Source of the DNA: Phoronis australis
Taxonomy: Eukaryota > Phoronida > Phoronidae
Length of the DNA: 64,000 bases
Direction: 5' to 3'
NCBI GenBank assembly: GCA_002633005.1
Contig: NMRA01000148.1
Location: forward strand, 703,244 to 767,243
Shown here: positions 46,331-60,200 of the stretch, piece by piece
How the letters are laid out: each line of letters opens with the position of its first letter
Position numbering within the stretch: the first letter of the stretch is position 1
Translations under genes and position numbers: made by a program
The notes under the pieces: generated by a model
What the model saw: the letters and a program-made list of their open reading frames with translations, nothing else
Databases searched by the model: none
Told to the model about the DNA's origin: nothing

Positions 46331-46699
46331 GTCAAATTTCTCAATAAAAATATAAAAATTAAGATTGTTTTAGTTTATTATCAAATTGGTTTGAACTGTA
46401 TAGAAGTTATAAAACAACATTCTGAATAGCAATGTGTCTTTGAAAAATATAATTTTCATCAGTTTTGACAATTTTGGAAAAAAACAACTGACAAAATTAC
46501 TTTTCTTCACTTTTCAAAGGCTTGTAACATTGCTGTGAATGCCCACAATCTTTTCAAAATGTTGTTTAGATGGTAACTGTGGTATTGAACGTGAGGGAAA
46601 CATTGATTTGGTGCTACTTATCTTTTATGAAACAAGTGACAAAATAAACTTTCACTTGTCTACCATGTTATGTCCTAAATTAGAGATTTTTTCCGTAAA

Positions 46700-48088
46700 T
46701 GAAACGAAGTTGTTATAGTGGCCAAATGGTGACACTGTTGTTTTCTCCACCGAAAAACTGCTAGAGTTTTTGCCACACAGTTCCACCTACTAAATATCAT
46801 GCACCTCATCACCTATGCGATCACAATCTATGGTATGTAATTGTCACGTCGCTTAGACATTTTTCTGTTCATTGTGACCTATTATATCACTCAGATACTA
46901 TTCTAGTCTGTATCCCAACTTGGGCGGTTATCTGGAACACATTTAGGCTATCCAACAAAGGTCTATGTTGTACATTTGGTGATAAGTCATTGTAGGATTC
47001 ATGCTTTGGGTCTGTTTTTCAGTACCTGTCAGTTTCCTGCAGGCAGGTTCTTTGGTCACATCTACCAATCCTTGACAGAAGTGATAAGCTGTGGAAGGGG
47101 TGTAGTAATGTAGCAAAGATAACCATACTAATAATATTGATTGAACTTAGTGGTCAGTACTTCTGGTAAAAAACGCTTTCAAAACTAGCTTGCAGGGAAA
47201 CGAGATGTAAAGCAGACCTAAAGGGGTTCAGTGGGGTCCAGACCTCCCTCTCCAGTGTGCTACAAAAATTGCATGGTCAGAGTGAATTGAGATTTTTTGG
47301 TTTGGTACTAGTATTTACTGATTTATAGAAAGTGTGATTCAGCATATGAAAAGGATGCTAAAAATAATGCTCCAAAGTTTTTGTAAATGATATCTACTGA
47401 TCGTGAATGAATATTGGCTGTCTTGTGCGTTCAAGATGGATTCAATACAATCCGATGATTCTTTGAATTTCAGTTAATATTTTTTGTGAGGATGTATGGT
47501 GCAGGTGGATATCAAGAACAGTTAGAAAATGGAAGTATTTTGCAATATCCCACAGTTTCTTGTAGCACAATTAAATCGGGCATTCCAGACTGTGCAAGTC
47601 AAAGTTAATATATCAAGCTGTGTATGTAGAGGATATTGATTTCTTTATGTTCTCTGTGTGTCATGCATGCTGCTTGTTCACATTAGCTATACAAAAACAA
47701 GTTCCTTCACTTGCACATTTCTAATATTTCTTGTTCTCGGCTGTTCGGAGGAAAGCAAGTGTTTTGTTATACGATTCCTTGGTTATCGTAGACATTTTCT
47801 AAATTAATCAAATTTGTCTATTTAATTATGCACACAGCATTTCATTAATGATGTTTGTGAGTCCAAATTGCTTTCCACTAGTGTTAACTCTGAAATACAT
47901 AAACTAAGATGGCATAATCAAGTAATTAATTAAGATGTGGGTAAATTAATTGATTAATTTCAAACATGCGTAGGATAGACAGGGAATTATATTTTAAAGA
48001 GTGTTATCAAAAACTTTCTCGTTGCCAATTTTAGTCACTTCTTCTTTTCTGAAATGTTTTTACGAGAGATTCAATTCCCTTTTCACAG
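46700..48088. other. sequence before the first recognised ANKFY1 exon
   Basis: Nothing coding is recognised. It is probably ANKFY1 intron 1 or upstream DNA. Confidence 0.4.
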
Positions 48089-48281
48089 CGGAGGTGGTCA
48101 AGCTTCAGAATCATCTAAGCTTGCTGCGTGAAGAATATGTGAAGCTGCAGAACAAGCTAGCCACCCTTGAGAAGAAGTATCAGGTGGCGCTTGCGTCTTC
48201 TGGTAAAGGAGACCAGGAAGATGGGTTTGTTTCAAGACTTCTCAAGACTGTGTCAGAGCTCTTTGATAAGGACTTGTACAG
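48089..48281 (+). CDS. ANKFY1: ANKFY1 exon A (first recognised)
   Basis: Encodes EVVKLQNHLSLLREEYVKLQ, then NKLATLEKKY and FVSRLLKTVSELFDKD. Acceptor ttcacag, donor GTACAG, phase 2 at the end. No in-frame ATG precedes it without splicing. Confidence 0.92.
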
Positions 48282-51200
48282 GTACAGATCAATCAGGATG
48301 CGTTATCTAAATTGGGGTACTCGTAAATAAACATCGCCATATTTTCTATCAAAGTTGGCCATGGATGCCAACAAGTCGTACTTAGAAACCAGAGTAATCT
48401 GATTGGCTGGCTCATCGTGTAATAGAAAAGCACCTCACACATTTTAAGGAATTCACCCATAATGCAATACACGTGTCGAGCACTTGTACTGGGAACTGTT
48501 TCTTGACATTTGATTAAAAATCATTTTTGGATGATTTTGCCTTGTTTCATGAAAATTGACTAAGGCTTAGTCAGAAAATCTGTCTACAACTCGCGAGACA
48601 GAAATCTGTTGCTGCTTGGGAGCAGGCTAAAACGCCAAAGCCATCAACACGACTTTAGAATTGCAAACTTCAGCTCTCAAAAGTTTTGCACTGAGTGCAG
48701 CCATTTTGCAGAATGCGGTCGTGTAATACTATTAGCTTAAATTTCATTTCTGACAAGGAATAGAAAGAAGCCAAAACTTGAGAAATGTAAAAGACAAGAA
48801 ATACCCTTTTGACTATTCATTGTCAGATATATGACTTTTAGCTTAAGTCAAAAGGCAAAATATAATCATCTCTTCGAGAAACTGGTCCCTGCTTCTTCAA
48901 GTGCATTAATGATTTTATTGTTATATTATTCAACATCGTAATTTGTAATGCAGCCAAATTGTATTTATGCCTTTTGAGTTGCAATTCCGTCTCCAAAAAG
49001 TTGTCAGAGAAGGGCAAACTTCAGTGCTAGATGTGCTTCCCTTGTTAATCAACTTAGGAGTGCCTGACATTTTAAGAAGTAGGTCAGTCGTGCTGTTTAC
49101 TTTTCTACCTCTGTCCAATAGAGTTGAATCCAGGACAGGCCTTTTTAACATTATGTGGCCAGTTGGAAGGTGTTCTTGTTCATATGCTGTGTATGGGCAT
49201 ATTTAGGCTATATCTGCAGTTAGCTTACATGTTAAACACTTAAAAGAATTTGAAAAATTTCAAAATAACATTTGAGTAAAGCTTTACTTGTAAATTGCTA
49301 CAAAACAATTTAAGTTGTCACGTCCTCTTTTTAACATTTATTTATTTAACATTTATTTATTTAACATTTATTTATTTAACATTTATTTATTTAACATTTA
49401 TTTATTTAACATTTATTTATTTAACATTTATTTATTTAACATTGTCTTGGACAAGCTTATGTATTTAGCTAAATACCTACAAAACAATAAATTTATAAAA
49501 AGTGTGTTGACCATATCATTTTACATGTTAAATGTTCAAGATGAAATTTAAAAAATCCTGTTACAGTTTTCCATTTTCGATTGATACAACTTATGAGTTT
49601 TTTCATGGAAATCATAAAAGTGTATTTTTGATAGACCCTCTTGCAAAAGTGGAACATTTTAAAAACGATTCCTAACAGTGTTGCTAAGAACAGTGCATCA
49701 AGCAAAGTGTCTAAAAATTTCATACGAATCCAGTTAGCCGTTTCTGAGTTAGCCAAATTTGGACATTTTTCTAGGGTCCTACATACCCTTTAATGAAAAG
49801 CTTTAAGAATAGACAAAATACACAGTGTAGCGCGAACACTGTGTTTATTAAGACCATGCCCATGCCAGTATGCATGGGGTTAGTGAACACTGTGTTTATT
49901 AAGACCATGCCCATGCCAGTATGCATGGGGTTAGTGAACACTGTGTTTGCTATGACCATGCCCATGCCAGTATGCATGGTGTTATTCTGGTACCAATAAG
50001 TAAAGCTGAGATACATGAGAATTACTTGAACAACATTTTTGATAAAAGGCACGCTATCCATGATAGGCACGTGGGCCTGTACATGCTCACATACATCATA
50101 GTCAGTTGCCTGCATATATCAACCCATACACACACATTCATATATACATGTATGCACACACACACACATACTGCGAAGATTCATTCATGTATTAGAAGCT
50201 AATATGATGGAATTGTGGTTAAATTTCTTGGCAAACCAAATGGAAATTGTGTACTGTGTAACTTCAAAAGCATTTGACAATTTTTAACATCTTCAGCAAT
50301 GTGGCAAACCTTTAAACATAACTAAAATAAAAATGGCACATTTTATAAATGTTTTATCCAAAACTGGTTACTTCACTGTACATCCAATATCATCAATGGC
50401 TCCATCCTTATGACTGCTCAATGATTTGTCTTTTCATGTTTCAGTGACCTTGTTGTAAAAGTTCCAAATGGTGAGATCAAGGCTCACAGATTTGTGCTGG
50501 CTGCCCGCAGTGACTATTGGGGTGTTGACAACTTATCTACAGTCAGCGAGCTGGACTTTACTGGTGTGTCGCATTCAGCATTTAAAAACCCTTATTGATT
50601 CGAATTTTTTTTGTAAAATATGTTTATTAGTAGATGCATGTTCGTTGTTTTCATATTATGTTCTCAACTTCTAAAAAATTTATTTTCATGGAATTTTATT
50701 TTTAGCCTGGTGCTGCTGAATGCCATTATGAGAATTCAGTGACTGGTGTGTGCTGAATTATTTGTTTTTTAAAGTTTAGGACCATGTTCATGCCTGAACA
50801 TTACTGAAAATTCTCCCCTACAATGATGCAATTTTCACATTCTTGACTTTTGATTTTTCAAAGCAGTCACTATTAAGTAGGATCCTCAATCCCTTAATTT
50901 CAGGGCCGAATATCAACCCAATTCCTCCTCTGAAAAATATTTTAAAATTGCACAAAATTCCCCTTGTCAGGCACAAAAATTCCTCAAGTGATTACAAAAT
51001 TCCCCTTGAGGTTTGAATCACTTGTAACTCACACCGGTTACGATTTGAAATGGCACAAATTGTTAGTTGAAGCAGAGATGATGAGGGGGAGGCGGAGGTG
51101 ATGGGGGGGGAGGTGGAGGTGATGGGGGGGAGGGGGGGAGTTTTCTCCTCACCCGAAAGATGCCTCTCTCAGGGAGTTCAGTGGTTTTGGTCAGATGAGC

Positions 51201-54200
51201 AGTACTAAACAACAAACTTAGAGAACTAAGAACTGACCTAATTTGACCACTTTCTCTGGGACCTCACTTGTCGTACTGAGATCATTAGCATCAGTCTTGC
51301 AAATATAATATAACCTAGAGGCAATCTTACAACATTGAAATTTGATTTAAAATAAAGTAAAAATGTGCAATGTTATTGTAACCCAATAAAACATGCTTCT
51401 TGATTTTCTTTTAAAAAAATTTAACAAATATTTTCACTGTACAGTACGTGAACTGCATCAGGTTTTATGAATGACAAGATAACTTATGACCACATGATAA
51501 ACACAGGTTAGTTCATATGGGATTTTGGTATGGGAAGTGAAGTGGTACTTTGAATTGACTTCTGGAGTTTTTGAAGTCAGCATTTTCGAATTTGGCCAAT
51601 TTGCCCTACGTTTGCTGTGGAAAATGCTGGCACTCAAATAATTGATTAGAATCATGTGTTATAATGAGAGGAAATTTTTAAGAACAGCACCAGATTGGTA
51701 GGGCATGAATGACCTGTTACTGTTATATGCAGGAGTGCCTGGTGATGTAGCTCACTGTCTTCTGAAGTGGGTGTACACAGACAATATTGACATCAAGTCG
51801 GATGACACGTTCCTGCTTGAGTTGCTCAAGGTTGCTGGCAAATTCCGACTGACTGTACTTAAGGAGAGGTATGTTGCTCTTAAAGGAATTAGATATCACC
51901 AATGTAATAGGTATTGACATGAAAGATTCCAACTATAAACTTCTGAGCAGGCTGACATTGTGGTTATGTCGGATATTATCGAATAGTCTGCGTACTGGAG
52001 AATAGGTTCGTCACTGGTCTCTAGAGGCATTGTAGATGTAAAAAGTCACTTACTTAGAGATGTGGTTGGTTGTTAGCAGACGTTTCGACCTGGTCCGCCA
52101 GGTCTTTGTCGATGAATGAGGGATTTCCCCCCTTTCGCTCGAAACGCCTTCAACACACCTACAGAATCCATGGAATTTCCTGTTACATGAAACCTATCAA
52201 CAACCTCCGTTCCCTACTAGTCAGACCCAAAGACCCAACCCCAATGGCTAAACAATGTGGGGTCATATACCAGCTGAAATGTGACCAGGATCCCAACCAC
52301 ACCTACACCAGAGAAACCAAGAGACCGTTCCTAACCAGATTCAAAGAACATCTGAAACTAGACTGACCAACAGCTGTGGGAGAGCATATTTTGGCGACTG
52401 GGCACACCATCTCTCTTGCGTCATCCAGGATCCTAGCCAAGGAACAAAATTGGCATACTTGTAATTAAGCTTAAAGAAGCCCCCTCCTTAACCGGGACAG
52501 AGGACTCCACTTACCCCCGTGTACTATAGCATTCTTAACGAGCGAAAGGCGGGAAATCCCTCATTCATCGACAAAGACCTGGCGGACCAGGTGGAAACGT
52601 CTGCTAACAACCAACCACATCTCTAAGTAAGTGACTTTTTACATCTTGTCTGCGTAGTTAACCAAATATCTGTAAAGTTATGGACTCAGTAAAAATATAT
52701 ATTTTTTGAAAGCAGAAGACCTGTAGAATTTGATTTTTTTGATTTTAACAACCTGCCATTTTATTGGTCATGTCTTTTTGGTAATGTAATGTAACTTAAT
52801 TCTAAAAGGGATTCTTGTGATAAATACTAGTACTCTTATACATCATTGCATGCTTTCATCAGTTCATAAAACTAAATTCACAATTTCTTACTTTTCTTGC
52901 AAAGTTTTATTTACCACCAGGAAGTAGCTTGTAGATAATTGCCATTTACACTGTGTGGGCCTTTTTGCAGATGTGAGACTGCCTTGATGTCATCTGTGAA
53001 TGTCAGAAACTGCATTAAATTATATCAGACAGCTGAGGAGATTGGTGCTGAGAAACTGAAGAACCATTGTTCCGAACTTATTTCTAGTCATTGGGTAAGT
53101 GCTGGGAAAATTCTCAAGTTTTGGATAGGGAAAATTGATTATTTTGGTCAAGGTCAGGGCTTGTACCAAATTTTAGAATTAGGCGATAGAGAGTGTCCGG
53201 AAATATGAGAATTGTGATAATGACCAACGGTCATTAACTCTGATGTTATACACTATTGGTATGCTTGAAATTGTGTTGGTGGATATTTTCAATAATTACA
53301 TGAACTGCGAAATCTATTTTGAGTCCCTGTTAATACAAAACGCAATGTCCAAAATTTGAGAAACAATATCGGCTTGGCTTGATTAAGTGCCTGTCCTTGG
53401 ATAAGCGCAGGTCTCAAATTGTCGCCAGCTCAATTAGTTCCAGGTCTTGAATAAGCACCGAGGTTTGATTAAGCGTCTGGTACACAGCACTGAAGTAGTC
53501 GAAAAATAGTGATAACTTGAGTATTTATTTGAGTTGGTTGGATTTAAAGACATGAACGGCATCCAAAAGCAAACTTTTTAATCCTGACCGAGGATATGGT
53601 AATTACTAGGCTCGGTGTATGACTTTGAGAGTTAATGCCATTAGAACTATGTTGATTCCTAAGCTAGATGAGGTCTACGATATGTTTGGAATAACTCTTC
53701 CAAAAATAATGGTTAGCCAATTGCGGAATAAGAACTTGGTCTCATAAAAGCACTGGATTGTTTATAAGCGCCAGGGGTCTTAAAGATGTATTTGCTGCTC
53801 CTAACTAAGTATGCTAATGTATAGCCGGAAATAAATGACATTGCTATTTGAATATCATTCTACGCTAAACAAAGTGCAGTTGTATTCACTGATAACTTGT
53901 ACCTGTGAAAACAACAAATTCTGCAAATAGGTGACCTTTGCACTATTGACGTACCGTGGGGGCTCACATAGCCCACATCATGCAGTGTTATTCCCCAGCA
54001 CCACTGGACACGGTTGAGTGATTTACGGCAGATCACTTTCGACACAAAACTCGTTCTTAAAAACATTTGGCAATTTCCGACCTACTTCATATTCACAACG
54101 TCGCTTTATGTTGCATTTCTAACTAATTTTGCCAAGCAATTACAGAGATAAGGAATTAACTTGCAAGTTCCATGTTAAGTTTACACGACTGCCAAATATG

Positions 54201-57200
54201 CATCTGGGATTTTAATCGATCCTCCTATTAAACACGCTTTATATAAAAATCTTATTACGTACCAAAATTACAGGACTGTCCATTTCTTTAACATAGTTTC
54301 CTCTTTAAAGCATTAGAACAACGTGCTTTGGCTGTCTTCTGCTAGCAACCGAAATGCCAAGAGTGAATGAACCCAGCACGTTGCACTGATTGGCTGGCTT
54401 TAATCTAGCAACAGGAGTGCGAATACTTACACAGAGCGGTTGCACATGAGAGCACAATACACGCTAAAGGTTTTCAGACAAAATGACTTCATCGTCAGAG
54501 TAGCTTTATCTCATAACCGAGAATGAAGGATGGTTATCAGGAAAGTTAGAGAGGTGGCTAAGCAATTCTGTAATTGCCACTTTAATCAGTCAATAAGCTG
54601 TCATAGCGAAGAAAACAATGTTTTGTCTCATCTCTTTTGTCTTGTGCAGTACATAGTGAAAAATCCTCTGGAACACAATATAGTGGATACGTGGAAATAA
54701 TTTTGTCAAATTTCTCAAAATAAGAAAATTTAACTCAATGTCTTGGTTTGTATAGTCCAGCTGTCACTGAGCTAGATGTGTGTAATAGTTTGAGCACATG
54801 CAGCAATATAGCAAGCTTTTGAATATATTCAGAAATTTTCTGATAGCTATTCTTTTTGTCACAAATTGAAGAAATTTTACCATAAATGCCAAATCATGGA
54901 GATTTTGACAATTTTTTCCTTTTCCACTTGTTAGGATGACTTCACGGGTGATGACTTTGCCAGCATGCCAGCACCATTGTTGTATTCAATGTTCAAACAG
55001 AAGACTACCTTCCCGCTACACACAGCCATACGAGCGAAGCGAGAAGATGTTGTGTTTCTCTACCTTATAGAGTATGATTCACAGGTAACATCGTTGCGGG
55101 CGGGGCTGATCAACCACAGGGATAATTGTAGAGAAATGAAATTGCATGTCTTTTAGGGCTTCAAACAGTAAGAATAGTTTTTCTGTTATACTCGTGAGAT
55201 ATTGAAATTGCTAGATGATGATTGGGTATTTGGTATCACCTGTGACTTTAAATGGTGCTTTAAAGTAGAAGGATTTCACAGCGTTCGTTTATAATTTCTT
55301 TGGAGTATTCATTAAAATGATTCTAAACACACAAAAATAGAGTGCAAAATGTTGATTATTGAAAGAAATTGCATTTCCTCTTTGTCATCATGGCCCAATG
55401 TGGACTTGAAATTTGGTCAAGTTACTTTCACGTTGTCACAGTGCTGAAGAGTTGTATGTTGGATGTTTGTTGTTAGTGTGAGATTACATGGTTTGGATCA
55501 TAATTGTTCAATTGCTGAATGGATCAGCAATTGTTCCTGCCGTGATTCAGCACGTTTTTTGTCAAAATAGATGTTCAGGGCCCGTTTCATGAAAAGTGCC
55601 CTAAGACTTGAGTCAGAAATTTGGTCTTGCGATCCACTTAGCTATTTTTGAAGTATAATTAAAATTAACTTAGCAAAAGTACAAAGTGTCTGGAATATAT
55701 TGATAATTGCCAGTCATGGATCTTTTTAAAAAATATTTCTAGACTGTGATGGTTTCATTATTTATTACTTTGTTAAACGTTTTTCAGGAATTGTTAAGGT
55801 GGGAGCGTAAGACCAAGTTTCTGTCTTAAGTCAGTTTCATGGATTAGGCCCCAGGAATAAATAATCCTGTCTTTTGTATGCACTTGTGGTGGCAGTGGGG
55901 CTTGCTGATAGTGTTGCTGCCTCCCAATCTATAAATCACGTATTCAGATCCCACTGGACAACTCTGCTGAACCCTTGAGTATTGACTCCTCCGTCTCTCT
56001 TTTTGTTTGCATTATTTATTCTGTGTGAATGCATTGTAGTATATTGTGTACTGTCTGGTTGTAACTTGCTTGGACTATGTTCCGATTTTGCGTGCTCATA
56101 GTTTGAAAACCAGTTTGATATCTATTATTCAGTGGTCAGAGAAAACTGGTCCTCAAAATTTGGGCACATTGTATCTGACAATAATCACTTGCTTGACAAT
56201 AGAGGACTGCCTTGTAAATTAGCCTGTGGCTTACACATGTAATGTATCCTCTGTACGTAAAGTCCATGGGGTCTGTTTCATGACAAGTGACTTAAGATAG
56301 CAATTTGGTCTTATGCTCTCACCTGACAATTGCTGAAGAAAGGCTTAGCCATAACTGAGCGCATCACAGTCTAGAAATGATTTATAGAAACTACAGTTCT
56401 CAGAAACTTGTAGTTTTGTGTATATTCTCTGAGGCTGTACCTTTGCTCAACAGAGATTTAATTATTGTGTAGAGGGTAAGACCAAATTTCTGTCTTAGTC
56501 ACTTTTGAAAAAATAGACCCCAATGCTAAATGCTATACAATTTGTTTCATGGTGATTTAAGATCGGCTGCCAGTCCAATCTGTGGTGGGTCTCTAATTTT
56601 TATTCCTCATTAAGATGAGCACCATGGTGAAGCTCAACAAAAAATTAGTGCTTCTTTGCTTACTCTTTTCTTTTACCTGCCGAAGTTCTATTTTCATTGC
56701 TTGACAATGAAAGTTGTCTTGTGTTCTCTTTATTTAGCTTCCCGGTAAACTGAATGAGATTGACAACCATGGTGACCTGCCCCTTGACCTTGCCTTGACC
56801 CTCAAACAGGAGAGTATTGCACAAACATTGGTTAAACACAGGGTGAACATGAACATGACAGACAACTCGGGCAAATATCTGCTGCACAAGGCTATAAAGA
56901 GAAGTGCGTTTGTTAAAATTTTGTAATTTTATAGTCTGCATGAGATAAACAAAGTCAATATTCTGTATTAGCCAAGTCACACAACATGGCATAATATCTG
57001 TGGCATGAAACAGTAAAGAGAAGTTGGGATTTCTTCATTGTGATTGCTGTTTTACTTTGGTTATAGTACAAGTTGATTACATTTTCTTAATCTCACATTC
57101 ATAAAAAAGATGAATTTTGGGATCAACTGTTTACTGGAATAGTAAGACATTACCGGAATTTAATGGCATGTACTGGTGAAGTGCAATCCTTTGTTTAGTG

Positions 57201-60200
57201 TGTTACCTCACATCAATGTTGATTAATGTCTTACCGGAAAATTTCCTAGGTGATGAATTCTCAGCCAAGTTCATCATTGAAAACAATGCTAATGTCAATG
57301 CCATGACTCATCTCGACAAAGAGACCGCCCTGCACATGGTTGCATCTTTCAACCCTGAGATAACGCCACCAGATGTCATGACAGGCATGGCCAACATTGC
57401 CCAGCTGCTGCTAGATAGAAGTGCTGACGCCAATGCGCAGGATTCAGCAGGAAGGTTAATTGAGTTTTTGTATTTGTCGGTGCTTGTACATCACATTAGT
57501 GCAGAAATTGTGTGTTGATTAAGATGTGGTCTTTTTGATAATGTGTCAAAAATATTTTAACATCCAGGAATAGGTTTATGTATTATACTTTACTTATGGG
57601 CACCGAAATGGTCATTCTCTTCTGGTTTAATACTCTTGTTTGGTTAAACGGCCATCTCTGAATTTTCCACATTTTCACATTTCAGCAACCTTGCTTGAAT
57701 ATATTCCCAGCCATTAGTTATGCAGCCAAGTCTCGTGATTCCTAAAATCACATCTTTGTAAATGCTCTCTTTAGCTAAATGAACTAGGTGAATTTGTTTA
57801 ATTGCCTTTTACTCATAAGAAGCTCCTTGTCAACATTATGCAATGTGACTACTTGACGTGCATGTGACTTCACATGCGACTCATTGATTGTTGAAAACCA
57901 ATACTGCAGGTGGTCTGATACACATTGCATCATATGTGCACATGCTGCTCATCGTGGCCCATTGCACAAAAAAGCTGAAACCATTTTTTATGCGCCCACA
58001 TATTTATATGTGGACGCATTATGCCGTCATCTCTGTCCGTCCGTCCGTCCGTCCGTCCGTCCGGCGTCCGGCGTCCGCGGCTCTATCTCCAAAACCCTTT
58101 GACATACGTTCATGAAATTTGGCACATATGTTCCATTCATGAATGGGACGGCATGTGCGAACTTTCGGACGGATCCGACTACCGGTGTGCCCCCTAGTGG
58201 CAATTTTAGTTTTTTACGCTTACCTTTGTATCTTCAAAAGTCCTGAACGGATTTTCATGAAATTTGGTATGTAGGCACCTATTAGTGAGATGACGCTATC
58301 CTACTGTTTTCAGATGGATTCGACGTAGTTTGCGCCACCTAGTGGCCATTTTTACTGTTTTCGAGTCTGTATTTTTGCGTCCACCCCTCTATCAACCAAA
58401 CCGCTCAAAGGATGATTGTGAAAATTGGCGTGTATGTGCTTACTATAAGGAAGACAGCTGACAATGATTTTCAGACGATTTGGACTACTGTGGCGCCTCC
58501 TAGTGGCAGTTTTGTTTTTTTGCGCCCATGGCTGTATCTCCCAAACCGTTTGCAGGATCTTTACTAAATTTAGCAAGTGTATTTATGTGATGTTGACAAC
58601 GGACGATGACGACTTTAGGATGATTCTGATTACCGGTATGCCTCTAGTGGCAATTTTAGTATTTGCCTCTAGTGGCAATTTTAGTATTTTACATTGACCT
58701 CTGTATTTTCATAGGTCTTCAGGTGTATACTTTGTGTTACTTCGTGACTGTGAAGGAAAAGTTCCAAGTAGAAATTTGTTTCTGGCATTCTAATGCTGTG
58801 CTAATCTCGTATGTTGGTAAATTTGTTTTTAATTCTATGTTTCTGTGGTGCTTTAAGCAACTGGTGTATAGGATGTGCTTGTATTATGAAGATTACTCAC
58901 ATTTTGCCCCTAGCCTATTGAGGAGACAAGGACCATGCCTTTCCATTTTGCAAAGTATGCCCTCTACTGGCCACTTTATGGTACCAATAAACAACCCTAG
59001 AAGGATACCGTATGCGGTGCAATTGTGGGCGCATTTCAACGCTCCGCGTTGCTCTTGTTTCATTTATCAACATATAACACATGTACAAATTAAAACCCCC
59101 CTGAGGAGCACGAAACGCAACTCAAGAGTCTAGTGGGATATTAACCCACAACCTTGATAACAGGAGGTGGAAACTCAACCCACTAGGCCACACTGACTCT
59201 ACCCCTTCACTTTTAGTTGCTGTGCTCAGCTCAACCTGCCCCCTGTTTTGAAATTTTCCATTTGTATGCCACGAGTATTTATACCAAGCTCCTATTGGAA
59301 GTATGGTATGTTCACAGCACTCCTCTCCACCGAGCAATATCAGCCAAAAATGAGGAGGTCTTCACCAAATTCCTGCATCACCAACGTCTCGACCTTGAAC
59401 TCCAGAATGCGGACGGTGAAGCACCACTCTGGCTTGCTCTCAAGTTCACGGATCAAGGTTACAGTGACACCAGTATGGCTGCAAGACTGATCACCAGGGG
59501 GAGCTCTGCAGACGCCATCAATTCAGACACAGGTAATGACAGGATATACAGATGAATGTAGGAAATATAGACGACTTGCTTTATTCAAAAACATGGAAAA
59601 CGGAAAAAGATGAACAACAATAAGTAACTGGCATGAATGAGAACCCAAATAGTGTGCAGTCATGAATTTCACGACTCGGTAGATTTTCCATTTTGCTGTT
59701 TAAGCCAATATGCATTGAAACAACTCTCTCCTTTTCATTGAGCAACTTAATTTTTGTAAGTAATAATTTTCTCTTATCACGGCCAAAGATTTGAAAATAC
59801 CTTGACAGATTCGCTTAATGTGTTGATCACAATAAATTCGACAGATGAGACATTGTGTCTGTTGATGCACACACCCAGAGCCCAATGTATGTTTCTCAAC
59901 AGTTAAAGCAAGGAATATCATATGCCACACCACATTTACTTGAGTCTTCAATTTAAAGTACACAAGGATGACGTGACTAGAAAGGCCGGCACTAGACAGC
60001 ACCGTAAACGGTCAAAAGTTGTTTTTGATAAGTTTGCAGTCACTGATCATGTGTTTGTTAACAACCATGTAATAGACCAGGATAACATAAAAATGAGAGA
60101 CTCAGACTAACGTTAAGAAACATGCAATAAAAGAAGTGATTTCCATCAGAAAAACTGTGCAAAAGATTAACACACACTGTGTCACTTCTACGATGACTCC

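Noticed and set aside
49315-49551. 78-codon frame with a repeated FNIYL motif
   Set aside because: It is a 15-bp intronic microsatellite between ANKFY1 exons, with no family match.
49771-50115. Repetitive frames with MPMPVCMGLV (plus) and MHTGMGMV (minus)
   Set aside because: Both strands are open because the 51-bp repeat preserves frame; neither is a gene.
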